Assembly (NCBI GenBank): GCA_937128235.1
Contig: CAKZMG010000106.1
Coordinates: forward strand, 1-38,229
Source: an uncultured Verrucomicrobiales bacterium
GTDB lineage: Bacteria > Verrucomicrobiota > Verrucomicrobiia > Verrucomicrobiales > Akkermansiaceae
Direction: 5' to 3'
DNA length: 38,229 bases
Of this stretch, positions 9,980-18,957 are shown one piece after another. The position numbers and the translations under genes were made by a program. How positions within the stretch are numbered: position 1 is the stretch's first letter; each line of letters begins with the position of its first letter. The notes below the pieces were generated by a model. It was not told where the DNA came from and made no database searches. It saw only the letters and a program-made list of their open reading frames with translations.

Positions 9980-12900
9980 TTATTTCACTTTCTCACACAT
10001 CCGGAGCAGATCTTTCACTTCCTTATCTGCATGGAAATGGTTTCTAAGTTTACCAAAAACTTGATTTAATTCTTCTAACTCTATCCCAGCTTTATCTCCT
10101 AGTTTCAGCCTCTCACCTAGCATCCCCGCTACTGTGGCGAGCTGCATAGATGGCTCAGCTGCATGTAGTTTTTTAGCCTTTGGCTGATACGGAATCACCC
10201 AGCTACGTTCCACCATTTGCCCGCTCGCCATGTCGCGAAATCTAACAAAAACAGTTCCCACATCGCCTCTACCATCAGGCTTGGCTTCTACTTGATAGAG
10301 AGCATTACCCGCTTCCTCGGCAGCCATTTCAGCGGCATCCACCGCATCGTTTCTAAAGTCCTGCTTCTTCAACCGATGCTTTTCAAAACCTACCAACCGG
10401 TAATTCCCAACACGCTCCGGGTTAAACACCACTTGGACTTTCACGTTCTTCGCGGCTGGTCTGAGTGCACCCGCTAGCTTCTGCGCGAACCCTGAATCGG
10501 CATCTTCTGGCTTATCGATGAAGTAATATCTGCCATCACCCTTACGCGTGAGAGCCTCTAACATATCATCATCCAGCCCATCAGCACCCACACCACAGGC
10601 ATCAAACGCGATCCCATTTTGGCGCATCATCTCGATACTTTTTGAGAGTTCTTCTGGATTCGCATTCCCGAGGTTAGCCGCACCATCTGTGATGAGAACG
10701 ATCCGGCTCATCGTTCCGGCCTGGATGCTCTGCTGAGCAGTAGCGTAGGCTTGCGTGATAGCTAGACTTAGATTCGTTCCTCCTTCGGATGGTATCCCTT
10801 TTACTAAATTCACAAGCTCATGAGCCTTATCCCCCTTCACCTTCTGAGCCACCATCCGCGCATCACGAGCGAAGCTCAGCAGCGTGACTTCATCCTGAGG
10901 TCCTAACTGACTCGCTAGTGCCTCCATCGCCTTCACCACAGTCGCCGCTCTGTCAGCACGGTCCATCGACCCCGAGTTATCTAACAGAACTGTCAAACGC
11001 AATGGCTGAGACCTCCCCATCGCACCAGTCTTCATCCCGATGCGCATCAGATTACGTTGTTGGTAAAATGGATGCGCACACTGCTCCACCACACAATTCA
11101 CCTTCTTACCACAAGCACTCGGATCACCATAATCAAATGCATTCACAAATTCCTCAACCCGGATTTTAGCCGCATCAGGCACCCCACCCTTTTCTAACAG
11201 AACTGATTTCGCCAGGTTGTAAGTCACATCGCTAACATTGAGTGAGAACGTAGAATGCGTCTGCTCAGCAGCAGAAATTTCTTTGGTAAAATCAGGCCTA
11301 ACTTTCGCCTTGGAGGGTGACTTCAAACTATGCATCAGATCGATTAGATTATCAGTATCATTTCCAGTATTTCGTACGGTAAGCACTCCATTCTCCGGAT
11401 TATAATTCACCACAGATTCAGGTGCAAAATTGATCCCCTGACTTTTAAGCCCATTTTTAATTTTTTCTGCACTCAAGTCATCATCATAAGATCTGAAACC
11501 TAACAGATCCTTCAGCGCACCAGGTGGTAAGTTAAAGCTCTTTGTAAACAACTTAGTTTCATCCATCTCTAGATTCTCCCCTAAAAGCTCAGTAAACTCA
11601 GCTTGCTTGATCTTATCTAATATTGCCAGTTCACGCTCATAATCTTCACGCACTTTTCCAAACCTAGTTTTCTCCTCAGCTGACACCATCAAATCAGAAG
11701 TCTCTTTATCCGTATCGAGTCGCAATTTTTCTACATTCTGATTAAAAACAATCAAATCCTCAGCCAGTTTTTTGCGAACATTGACCACAGACCTATCAAG
11801 CCGTTCTTCAATTTCCTTCATGCTCACATCCAAGCTTTTCATCGTTCTATGATTTGCACCTTTGCCACTCGCCAATGCTATAGCCTTTCGTCGCTTCATT
11901 TCACTAAGTTGATCATAATCAGCTTTGATCACAGCCGCCTCAGGTCTACCAGAAGCCATCAGAGTCACCTTTAAATCTTCATCGTTAAGTCCATTCAATG
12001 ACTTAGTAAATGACTCTAACTGATCCTTCGTTCTCTTAGCTTCTTCATACGCTTGATTCGCTCTACCTTGCTCATTCGCATCAGATTCTCTCTCAGCATA
12101 GAATCTACCATCTTTACCATGATACGGAATCATTAGCTTCTTACTCAGTGCATAAAGACGCGTTCTATGGTCTTCCACCTTGTCTTCTTGGAGACGTCTT
12201 TGCTCCTTAAATTTATTTATACTCGCTAATCTCTCCTTATCACGTCCTACATAACCAACAGGATCATCACCCACTTTAGGAGGAATCGCTATCTCCCAAG
12301 CTTGATCCACCTGCATAAGCATCGCAGCACGAGTCTGATCATACGCTGCCCGATAGTAGTCGCTCTTAGCTGTATTCACCTTTTCTAAGCCACGTCTAGC
12401 TGCTTTATTGTATGGGTCTTCCCTCAGCACCTCCTTGTATTCGAGAGTAGCATGGTCGAACTGAGCTTGATCATAATAACTTGCTCCACGTTGCAGAAGT
12501 TTACGCACTTTCTCCACATCCTTAACATGCTCATAAGTAAGTGTAGGACTCGTTCCATCCAGGTTGTTGCTACGTTCGTCAATTACGCTACCTGAGAAAG
12601 CCATATCACCAGAACGATTACCTTCTGTTAGAATGTTAGGTTTAGTTTTCCCTTTAACTGCTGCCTCATTTTTTTCATTTGGAGTAAATGGATCTGCTAT
12701 CCAATCAAAGCCTAACTCTTCTAAGTTTGCTTGTTTAATTTCTACTCTACTAGCCTTTATACTTGGTCTTCCATATTGCTCTCCACCTAGTGCTATTCTT
12801 CCACCTGACCCTCCACCTGATCCACTGCCTGATCCATTTCCCCAGCCACTACCGAAGTCATCTCCATCACCGAAATCTAGGCTGAGTTCTTCTTTTAATT

Positions 12901-13630
12901 CTAATTCTGGGACAGGAACTGCTGTGGAGCTAGGCTTGTTGGCAGCGATTACCTTTGCCATTCTTGATGAGTGCGAACTCGGCTTTCTAGCCACCTCATT
13001 TGACATCTCTGGTTTACTGATAAATTCATCCGAGTCTGAACCTGGCTCATACTCGTTAGGATAAATAAATTCCCTTTTCTTATCCTGCACTCTCATTGAT
13101 TCACTACTCCCATCCACTATCTCCATCTCTCCTTGCAGGATTGCCTCATTACTAGCAGAAGCAGATGAATAAGTGACTATTTCAGCCTCGTTCCTATAAA
13201 TCTTCCCCCTCGTCAAAAACATCGTCATGAAGGCCGCAACCGAAACCAAGAAACAAGCCGCAATACTAAAAACACTTCTCCACTGAACCGATGAACTTGA
13301 TTTTGGTGCTGGCTCTGGCTCTAAGCTCTCTACTTTATCTAATCTAAAATTTCCTAACAACCCACTCCTACGCTCTGAACTCAGAGACCAGTCTTCTTCC
13401 TCTTGCTGGTCTTCATCCTCAGCGTTCACCTCTACTATGAGGTTCCTCACTTCTATCATTCTCTCCCGAAATAGTCGCAACTCAGGGCTTTTCGCCAGTT
13501 CGAGAGCCATTTCTGCCTCCTCAAATGGGCTAAGCTCACCCATAAGCATCGCCACCAGACGCGCCTCTAGCTCCGGATTATTCCAGACCCCTAGGTTTTC
13601 TTTTCCTAAATTTTCATCATTCTCTTTCAT
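9980..13630 (-). CDS. Composite YfbK-type vWA membrane protein with anti-sigma-like N-terminus
   Basis: The ATG at 13630 is preceded by AAAGGAGC, a good ribosome site. Domains in order: an acidic N-terminal segment (about 15-75, ELEARLVAMLMGELSPFE) like the cytoplasmic part of PVC anti-sigma proteins; one membrane segment (119-139); a Gly/Ser-rich linker; a TPR-like unit (377-423); a long coiled coil (about 480-690) that includes GKGANHRTMKSLD, reminiscent of Wzz/chain-length proteins; a short secretin-N-like domain (about 703-767); a vWF N-terminal domain (about 780-870); a vWA domain with MIDAS residues DNSGS near 885, GGTN and ITDG; and a C-terminal DUF3520-like domain with NVKVQVVFNP. The last three match the E. 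coli YfbK architecture. The adjacent ECF sigma gene suggests sigma regulation plus a metal-dependent adhesion or scaffold role, which is inference. Confidence 0.85.
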   Translation of the reverse strand: MKENDENLGKENLGVWNNPELEARLVAMLMGELSPFEEAEMALELAKSPELRLFRERMIEVRNLIVEVNAEDEDQQEEEDWSLSSERRSGLLGNFRLDKVESLEPEPAPKSSSSVQWRSVFSIAACFLVSVAAFMTMFLTRGKIYRNEAEIVTYSSASASNEAILQGEMEIVDGSSESMRVQDKKREFIYPNEYEPGSDSDEFISKPEMSNEVARKPSSHSSRMAKVIAANKPSSTAVPVPELELKEELSLDFGDGDDFGSGWGNGSGSGSGGGSGGRIALGGEQYGRPSIKASRVEIKQANLEELGFDWIADPFTPNEKNEAAVKGKTKPNILTEGNRSGDMAFSGSVIDERSNNLDGTSPTLTYEHVKDVEKVRKLLQRGASYYDQAQFDHATLEYKEVLREDPYNKAARRGLEKVNTAKSDYYRAAYDQTRAAMLMQVDQAWEIAIPPKVGDDPVGYVGRDKERLASINKFKEQRRLQEDKVEDHRTRLYALSKKLMIPYHGKDGRFYAERESDANEQGRANQAYEEAKRTKDQLESFTKSLNGLNDEDLKVTLMASGRPEAAVIKADYDQLSEMKRRKAIALASGKGANHRTMKSLDVSMKEIEERLDRSVVNVRKKLAEDLIVFNQNVEKLRLDTDKETSDLMVSAEEKTRFGKVREDYERELAILDKIKQAEFTELLGENLEMDETKLFTKSFNLPPGALKDLLGFRSYDDDLSAEKIKNGLKSQGINFAPESVVNYNPENGVLTVRNTGNDTDNLIDLMHSLKSPSKAKVRPDFTKEISAAEQTHSTFSLNVSDVTYNLAKSVLLEKGGVPDAAKIRVEEFVNAFDYGDPSACGKKVNCVVEQCAHPFYQQRNLMRIGMKTGAMGRSQPLRLTVLLDNSGSMDRADRAATVVKAMEALASQLGPQDEVTLLSFARDARMVAQKVKGDKAHELVNLVKGIPSEGGTNLSLAITQAYATAQQSIQAGTMSRIVLITDGAANLGNANPEELSKSIEMMRQNGIAFDACGVGADGLDDDMLEALTRKGDGRYYFIDKPEDADSGFAQKLAGALRPAAKNVKVQVVFNPERVGNYRLVGFEKHRLKKQDFRNDAVDAAEMAAEEAGNALYQVEAKPDGRGDVGTVFVRFRDMASGQMVERSWVIPYQPKAKKLHAAEPSMQLATVAGMLGERLKLGDKAGIELEELNQVFGKLRNHFHADKEVKDLLRMCEKVK

Positions 13631-13698
13631 CCTTGCTCCTTTCTTTTTTACAAAATCTTCAATCTCAAATTTTCCATTTTAAATCCTCATTTAAAATC

Positions 13699-14238
13699 CT
13701 AAAACCTATCCACCCCTCTTCTCCTCAACCCCTCCGCCAATCCTTTCAGCACATGATGCAGCCGATACCCCACATTCCCTATCCCTATTTCCAACTGCTC
13801 ACTGATATGACTATAGCTCAGCTCCTCTTAAAATTTCAGCCTCACCAGCTCTCTATCTTTTTCCCCAAGATCTGCCATCAATAATCGCATCGCATGCACC
13901 GCCTCTATTCTCCCTATCTGATCATTTGGAGTCTGCTCCATCGATTCCGAGCCCGTATCATCTGTAAGTGTCTCGCGATTTGATTTTCTAATATAATTCA
14001 GCGAAAGATTCCGCACCGCTTTGTAGAGCCATGGTCTAGGTTTATCCACACTATCCCACTGCTGATGCAGTTTCATAAAGGCGTCTTGGACTATTTCCTC
14101 TGCCACCTCGCGGCGCTTCACATACCCGAAGGCAAACTTCAGCAGAGGAGATTCCTCTGAAGCAAAGACCTCCTCTATCGCTAAATTTTCTGGCTCAGCG
14201 TTGTCGGGTGTCTCGTATATTTTCATTGCGCGTTTCAC
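13699..14238 (-). pseudogene. ECF-type RNA polymerase sigma factor, interrupted by TAA in region 4
   Basis: Region 2 is intact (LLKFAFGYVKRREVAEEI, then VQDAFMKLHQQW and RPWLYKAVRNLSLNYIRK). Region 4 begins ELVRLKF and then meets TAA at 13828-13830. In the same frame beyond the stop the reading continues EELSYSHISEQLEIGIGNVG, then YRLHHVLKGL, and ends at TAG (13699-13701), exactly as region 4.2 should. Relatives usually have Gln here (LKFQ.ELSY), so one CAA/CAG-type change explains it. Without region 4.2 the protein could not bind a -35 element. It could be a true nonsense mutation, stop readthrough or a sequencing error. The start is GTG at 14238 or ATG at 14226. It is the first gene of the vWA/giant-protein cassette, 68 bases upstream of the vWA start. 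Confidence 0.8.
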
Positions 14239-14274
14239 ATTTCACGTATTTTCACGGTGACTTAGACTCGTAAT

Positions 14275-14306
14275 CAGCCATCATTGACTATATTGATGAT
14301 TGGCTG
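14275..14306 (-). promoter_or_regulatory. Inverted repeat upstream of the sigma factor gene
   Basis: CAGCCATCAT (14275-14284) pairs with ATGATTGGCTG (14296-14306) around an 11-base loop, with one bulged base. It lies about 37 bases upstream of the GTG start of the sigma gene and some 70 bases beyond the rhomboid stop codon. Without a T-tract it is more likely an operator or leader hairpin than a terminator. Three GTGAAA repeats lie between it and the start. Confidence 0.35.
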
Positions 14307-14377
14307 TTACTATTGTGACACTTGAAACCAAAATTCCTTAGAAAAAATCTACAGAAAATTTACAAACTCCAGTGAAA

Positions 14378-15142
14378 TTAGTGAATCCGGCTTTTCTGGA
14401 GATCCTCAAGCGAGATCATTTTCCCCATGATCCGGGTGGACATCCACAGCCCAGCCAGCCCCCCTCCCAGGTGACAAGCATGCGCTACCTTGAAGACCGA
14501 TGACATGTCCAACTGCTGAATCCAAGCGGTGATGGAACTGAAGAAAGGTAAATTTAGCCCTGGATGAGCAAGACAGAGAATGAGCGAGCCAATAAGTAAA
14601 CCTAGTGCCATGTTCTTAGCACGCACTGGGATAGGGATCATTTTCGCATTTGGAGAAAGACATGCCATGAGAATAAACAGCGCAAAAGCTGCCCCTGATG
14701 AGCCAACCAGAAATGCCCCCTGACCGTTCCAGAGATCAAACGCAACAAAGGCTAGACCACCCACCACGCTCCCGAGCAGCAGACAAAGAGCTACCTTTCG
14801 CTGACTAAGAATAGTCATCAGCCTGCCACCAATCAGCCAGATCATCGCCACATTCGCGAGCAGATGCATCCAGTTCCCATGCAAGAAACTGTAGGTCACC
14901 AGCTGCCAAACTTTACCACCCATCAGACTCTCAGAGGTCAAGCCTAGCCACTGAATGTAAATTGCCTCATGAGCATCCACCCCGCCAGTGAGCGCAATAA
15001 AAACATGCACCAGCACCATCAGCAGACTTACCCATGTGATCACATCGTTGCCAGGCTTATGGATGCTTATTTTCTTCCACCATGCCCGCTGAATTTCTCT
15101 ACAAGAATAAGTAATAGGCTCAGTTCGCACGGCATCGTTCAT
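14378..15142 (-). CDS. Rhomboid family intramembrane serine protease
   Basis: The 254-residue protein has about six membrane segments and the rhomboid signature set: HGNWMHLLAN (residues 89-97, His and Asn of the oxyanion region), GSSG with the catalytic Ser at 149, and AHACHLGGGLAG with the catalytic His at about 224. All key residues are present, so it should be an active protease cutting within membrane helices of other proteins. The N-terminus carries a short cytoplasmic segment of about 35 residues. It is divergent from plsY, with 134 bases between the two starts. Its substrate is unknown; the membrane-anchored products of the neighbouring cassette are possible targets but nothing in the sequence shows this. 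Confidence 0.9.
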   Translation of the reverse strand: MNDAVRTEPITYSCREIQRAWWKKISIHKPGNDVITWVSLLMVLVHVFIALTGGVDAHEAIYIQWLGLTSESLMGGKVWQLVTYSFLHGNWMHLLANVAMIWLIGGRLMTILSQRKVALCLLLGSVVGGLAFVAFDLWNGQGAFLVGSSGAAFALFILMACLSPNAKMIPIPVRAKNMALGLLIGSLILCLAHPGLNLPFFSSITAWIQQLDMSSVFKVAHACHLGGGLAGLWMSTRIMGKMISLEDLQKSRIH

Positions 15143-15212
15143 AGTATCTCAGACAGAGCAGACCAGAAATCGCTCAATTATTTCCGAAAAATTAACTATC
15201 TTTCCCCACGGG

Positions 15213-15240
15213 TTGACATCCCATCCCCGCCAATTACACT
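15213..15240 (+). promoter_or_regulatory. Sigma70-like promoter for plsY-gpsA
   Basis: TTGACA (15213-15218) and TACACT (15235-15240) are 16 bases apart, 37 bases before the plsY start. The -35 box is a consensus match and the -10 box keeps the key T.A...T positions. The spacing from the start codon fits a short leader. Confidence 0.55.
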
Positions 15241-15276
15241 TCCTCCAGTTCTCTGAATCAATCTCAGAATCACATT

Positions 15277-15981
15277 ATGAATATCTGGCTACTACCCATC
15301 TTTGCATTTCTTCTAGGCTCTATTCCCTTTGGCTTACTCATCGCCAAATCACGGGGCATTAACATCCGCGAGCATGGCTCAGGAAACATCGGAGCCACCA
15401 ATGTCCTCCGCATCGTAGGCAAGAAATACGGCATCACCTGCTTCGTCCTAGATTTCCTAAAAGGTCTCGTCCCAGCACTCCTCGCATACAGCCTCATCAA
15501 ATACAACGGAGCAGACGAAACCATGACCATCGGCTTCCTCCGCGAGCACGCTATCGACCTAGGTGATCAGCAATTTAAAGCCCAAGCCATCCAAGTCTTC
15601 ACCGGACTCTGTGCCATCCTAGGGCACAACTACTCCCCATGGGTGAATTTCAAAGGAGGAAAAGGAATCGCCACCTCAGCAGGCGTCCTCGCCGCCTTCA
15701 TGCCATTCGGTCTCCCCATCCTCATTCTCATCTTCATACTCACCTTCAAGATCACCCGTTACGTCTCAGTCGCAAGCATGGTGGGTGCTGCATCACTACC
15801 CTTACTCGTCCTCTTAGGATCATGGCATCACGGTAAACTAGCCGCAGGAACCTGGAATAAGCCGCTCCTCATCTTCGCCATTTTCATCGCCCTCATGGCT
15901 ATTTGGAAACACCGCTCTAACATCAAAAACCTCATTGCCGGCAAAGAGCACAAATTCACCTCTAAAAAGAACACTCAATAA
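15277..15981 (+). CDS. plsY: Acyl-phosphate:glycerol-3-phosphate acyltransferase PlsY
   Basis: PlsY moves the acyl group from acyl-phosphate to glycerol 3-phosphate, giving lysophosphatidate, at the inner membrane. All family motifs are present: GSIPFGLL (residues 14-21), SGNIGATNVLR (about 37-47), a DFLKG segment (about 60-64), ILGHNYSPW and FKGGKGIATS (about 114-134). At 234 residues it is longer than the common ~200, because of an insert of about 25 residues (IKYNGADETM onward) after the third motif, in a loop between membrane segments. The gene is 12 bases upstream of gpsA, which makes its substrate, so the two probably form an operon. Confidence 0.95.
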   Translation: MNIWLLPIFAFLLGSIPFGLLIAKSRGINIREHGSGNIGATNVLRIVGKKYGITCFVLDFLKGLVPALLAYSLIKYNGADETMTIGFLREHAIDLGDQQFKAQAIQVFTGLCAILGHNYSPWVNFKGGKGIATSAGVLAAFMPFGLPILILIFILTFKITRYVSVASMVGAASLPLLVLLGSWHHGKLAAGTWNKPLLIFAIFIALMAIWKHRSNIKNLIAGKEHKFTSKKNTQ

Positions 15982-15992
15982 AACCCAATCAA

Positions 15993-16994
15993 ATGAAATC
16001 AGCTACCACTAAAGCAGTAATCCTAGGATCTGGTTCTTGGGGATGCGCACTCGCCATCGTCTTATCCGAGCATTTTAAGGAAGTCGTCCTCATCGGTCGC
16101 TCAGAGAACCAGGCAGAGGAAATTAACTCTCACCACACAAACATCCACTACCTACCTAAGATAAAATTACCTAAGAACATCCGCTGCACCACAGATCTAA
16201 CAGAAGCCCGAACCGCCGAGATCATAGTCTTCGTAGTGCCCACATCCGCCACCCGAGACACCTCACTCAAGCTAGCGGAAATAGGAATCCCCGCACACAT
16301 CCCACTCATCTCAAGCGCGAAAGGCATAGAGCGAGGCACCGGACTCCGCATGAGCAACATCATCTTTGAAGCACTTCCAGACAACCCCATCGCAGTCCTA
16401 TCTGGTCCCACTCACGCAGAAGAAGTCGCGGCAAACCTCGCCACCTGCACCGTGGTAGGCAGCATCGATGAAAAACTTACCTCTAGACTTCAGGAAATGT
16501 TCACCACCCCCACCTTCCGCACCTACACCACCAATGACGTGGCAGGAATGGAGCTAGGCGGTGCTCTGAAAAACGTCTTCGCCATCGCAGCAGGTATCGC
16601 CTCTGGCATAGGGCTTGGCGATAACGCCATCGCCGCACTCGTCACTCGCGGGCTCGCGGAAATGACTCGTCTCGGCATCGCCCTCGGTGGACAGCCAGAA
16701 ACATTTGTAGGGCTCTCAGGAGTAGGCGATCTCATGACCACCTGCTACTCACCTCACTCTAGAAATAACCGCGTAGGGAAAGCGCTCGGTGAAGGGCTAA
16801 GCCTCCAACAAGCCTGTGACCAACTCGGAATGGTAGCTGAGGGCGTGCCAAACACCCTCTCCATCTACGAAGCGGCTAAAGAAACCGACATCGAGACTCC
16901 CATCATTGATGCCGTTTACCACGTCCTCTACCAAGACAAACCAGCAAAACAAGCACTCCACGAGCTACTCACCCGTGATCCTAAAGCAGAATAA
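15993..16994 (+). CDS. gpsA: NAD(P)+-dependent glycerol-3-phosphate dehydrogenase GpsA
   Basis: GpsA reduces dihydroxyacetone phosphate to sn-glycerol 3-phosphate in the cytoplasm, feeding phospholipid synthesis. The N-terminal Rossmann motif GSGSWG is at residues 12-17. SSAKGIERG and LSGPTHAEEVA are the family motifs, and the catalytic Lys is K193 in GALKNVFAIAAG. The C-terminal helical domain is complete (GDLMTTCYSP, then SRNNRVG). Length 333 is normal. It follows plsY by 12 bases and precedes the antiporter gene by 32 bases. One copy of the dispersed octamer (16196-16203) and one of the decamer (16476-16485) fall inside it. Confidence 0.95.
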   Translation: MKSATTKAVILGSGSWGCALAIVLSEHFKEVVLIGRSENQAEEINSHHTNIHYLPKIKLPKNIRCTTDLTEARTAEIIVFVVPTSATRDTSLKLAEIGIPAHIPLISSAKGIERGTGLRMSNIIFEALPDNPIAVLSGPTHAEEVAANLATCTVVGSIDEKLTSRLQEMFTTPTFRTYTTNDVAGMELGGALKNVFAIAAGIASGIGLGDNAIAALVTRGLAEMTRLGIALGGQPETFVGLSGVGDLMTTCYSPHSRNNRVGKALGEGLSLQQACDQLGMVAEGVPNTLSIYEAAKETDIETPIIDAVYHVLYQDKPAKQALHELLTRDPKAE

Positions 16995-17026
16995 AATCTT
17001 AACACAACCCTCTCTCTAACAACTCT

Positions 17027-18925
17027 ATGATCACAGATCTAACAGGCATTTCATTTGGCACTTACCTCACCATCATCCTCGGTCTAGGAATTCTCGCTCA
17101 ATGGTCCGCATGGCGTTTCAAGCTCCCCTCTATCCTCCTGCTACTCGCATTCGGATTCGGTGCCCAGCTCCTCTTCAGCATCAGCATCAATGACTTTCTC
17201 GATGAAGAACTAGGCAACAAACTCCTTCTCCCCGTAGTAGGACTCTCCGTAGCCCTCATCCTCTTCGAAGGCGGGCTCACGCTGAAATTCTCCGAACTCA
17301 AAGAAAGCGGTGCACCCGTATTTCGGCTATGCACCATCGGAGTCTTGATCTCCTTTGTCCTCACCACAGCCATCGGTATTTATATTTTCGACTGGAACTG
17401 GCGAGTCGCAGCCATCCTAGGCTCCATCCTCGTAGTCACTGGTCCCACCGTCATCGCCCCCCTCATCAGACACATCAAACCATCGCGCAAGGTAGGCTCC
17501 ATCGTGAAGTGGGAAGGCATCGTGGTAGATCCCATCGGAGCCATCATGGCAGTCCTTATCTTCCAGGCAGCCATCGCTGGCGACTGGGACTCAGCCAGAT
17601 CAGCAGTCATCATCTCACTCCTCAAAACTCTCCTCGTAGGCATCCTCTTCGCCTTCATCCTTGCCAAAGCCATCGAGTTCGCACTCAAGAATCACTACAT
17701 CCCAGACTTCCTCCATTCAGTCTTCATCATCTCGGTCATCGCCATCGCATTTTCAGCATCAAATGCCGTCGTGCACGAATCCGGGCTACTCACCGTCACC
17801 GTGATGGGCATCGCACTCGCAAACCAAAAATCTGTCTCAGTAAAACACATCCTAGAGTTCAAGGAACACCTCCGCGTGCTCATCATTTCCCTGCTCTTCC
17901 TCGTCCTCTCCGGAAGAGTGAATACCGAGACACTCACTACAGAAACCCTCTCACAAGGACTCATCCTGCTCGCACTCCTCATCCTAGTCGTCCGCCCGCT
18001 CTCCATCTTCGGGGCAAATCTCTTCTCAAATAAAACCAGCTTTAAAGAGCAAATCTTCCTCGCCTCACTCGCCCCCAGAGGAATAGTGGCAGCTGCGGTG
18101 ACATCCATTTTCGCACTCGAGCTCACACGCGCGGCACACAAAGGCATCATCGATTACGAAATTGCTCAACAAGCAGAAAATCTCGTCCTGCTCACATTCA
18201 TCGTCATCGTAGGAACAGTCGCATTCTACGGACTCCTCGCCGCACCACTCGCAAACAAACTAGGACTCGCATCTAAGAACCCACGCGGCATCCTCTTCGC
18301 TGGAGCTAACACCTGGACCAGACTCATCGCCAAAGCCCTCCACGATGACGGGCACGATGTCCTCATGCTAGACACCAACTACTCAAACGTAGCCGCCGCA
18401 TCCATGGCTGGCATCCCCGCCAAACGCGCCAACATCCTCTCAGAATACGTAGAAGAAGAGCTAGACCTCACCGGCATCGGTCAGCTAGTAGCCGCTACTA
18501 ACAATGACGAAGTTAACTCCCTCGCCGCAAAAGAATTCACCCACATTTTCGGCAGTGCAGAGATCTGGCAAGTCGCCCCCCTAGACGACAACGCCCACCA
18601 CACCAATGCCGTAGCAGCCCACAAGCGCGGACGCATCATGTTCACCGGCAGACCTAACCGCAAGAAACTAGAGCGCCTCGTCCTCAAAGGTGCCGTCATC
18701 AAGAAAACCACCATTTCAGAGCAATACACCTTCCAGAACTTCACCGAAGGAAACCCAGACGCCATCATCCTCTTCATCGTTGACACGGAAGAAAAGGGAC
18801 TCCGCCCAGCCCCAGAAGAACTCAAAAAAGTTGCCTCAGGAAATTCCATCTACGCACTCGTCCTCCCAGAAGATCCAGAGCCTATTTCTAAAAAGCCAGT
18901 AGCCCCAGACCTCAGCAAGGTCTAA
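17027..18925 (+). CDS. CPA1-family Na+/H+ antiporter with TrkA-N-like C-terminal domain
   Basis: The N-terminal ~410 residues carry about 12 membrane segments with antiporter motifs: ALILFEGGLTL, GSILVVTGPTVIAPLIR, KWEGIVVDPIGAI (the Asp expected at the ion site) and ASLAPRGIVAAAV. The C-terminal ~200 residues begin RGILFAGANTWTRLIAKALH, a Rossmann-like RCK/TrkA-N fold (with VLMLDTN and LVAATNNDEVNSLAA), likely a nucleotide-sensing regulatory domain facing the cytoplasm. Together they indicate cation/proton exchange for pH or sodium homeostasis. Ion specificity (Na+ or K+) cannot be read. The start is the ATG at 17027. It follows gpsA closely but is functionally separate. Confidence 0.9.
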   Translation: MITDLTGISFGTYLTIILGLGILAQWSAWRFKLPSILLLLAFGFGAQLLFSISINDFLDEELGNKLLLPVVGLSVALILFEGGLTLKFSELKESGAPVFRLCTIGVLISFVLTTAIGIYIFDWNWRVAAILGSILVVTGPTVIAPLIRHIKPSRKVGSIVKWEGIVVDPIGAIMAVLIFQAAIAGDWDSARSAVIISLLKTLLVGILFAFILAKAIEFALKNHYIPDFLHSVFIISVIAIAFSASNAVVHESGLLTVTVMGIALANQKSVSVKHILEFKEHLRVLIISLLFLVLSGRVNTETLTTETLSQGLILLALLILVVRPLSIFGANLFSNKTSFKEQIFLASLAPRGIVAAAVTSIFALELTRAAHKGIIDYEIAQQAENLVLLTFIVIVGTVAFYGLLAAPLANKLGLASKNPRGILFAGANTWTRLIAKALHDDGHDVLMLDTNYSNVAAASMAGIPAKRANILSEYVEEELDLTGIGQLVAATNNDEVNSLAAKEFTHIFGSAEIWQVAPLDDNAHHTNAVAAHKRGRIMFTGRPNRKKLERLVLKGAVIKKTTISEQYTFQNFTEGNPDAIILFIVDTEEKGLRPAPEELKKVASGNSIYALVLPEDPEPISKKPVAPDLSKV

Positions 18926-18957
18926 CAAAAAACTTACCTCTAACTATTCAAATCACT

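Noticed and set aside
13633-13884. Plus-strand 83-codon frame across the end of the sigma gene
   Set aside because: The minus-strand reading through the TAA gives a recognisable sigma region 4.2; the plus-strand frame has no similarity to anything I know.
17329-18033. 234-codon plus-strand frame rich in His, Arg and Ser
   Set aside because: It lies wholly inside the antiporter gene in another frame, and its composition reflects the C-rich third positions of that gene.
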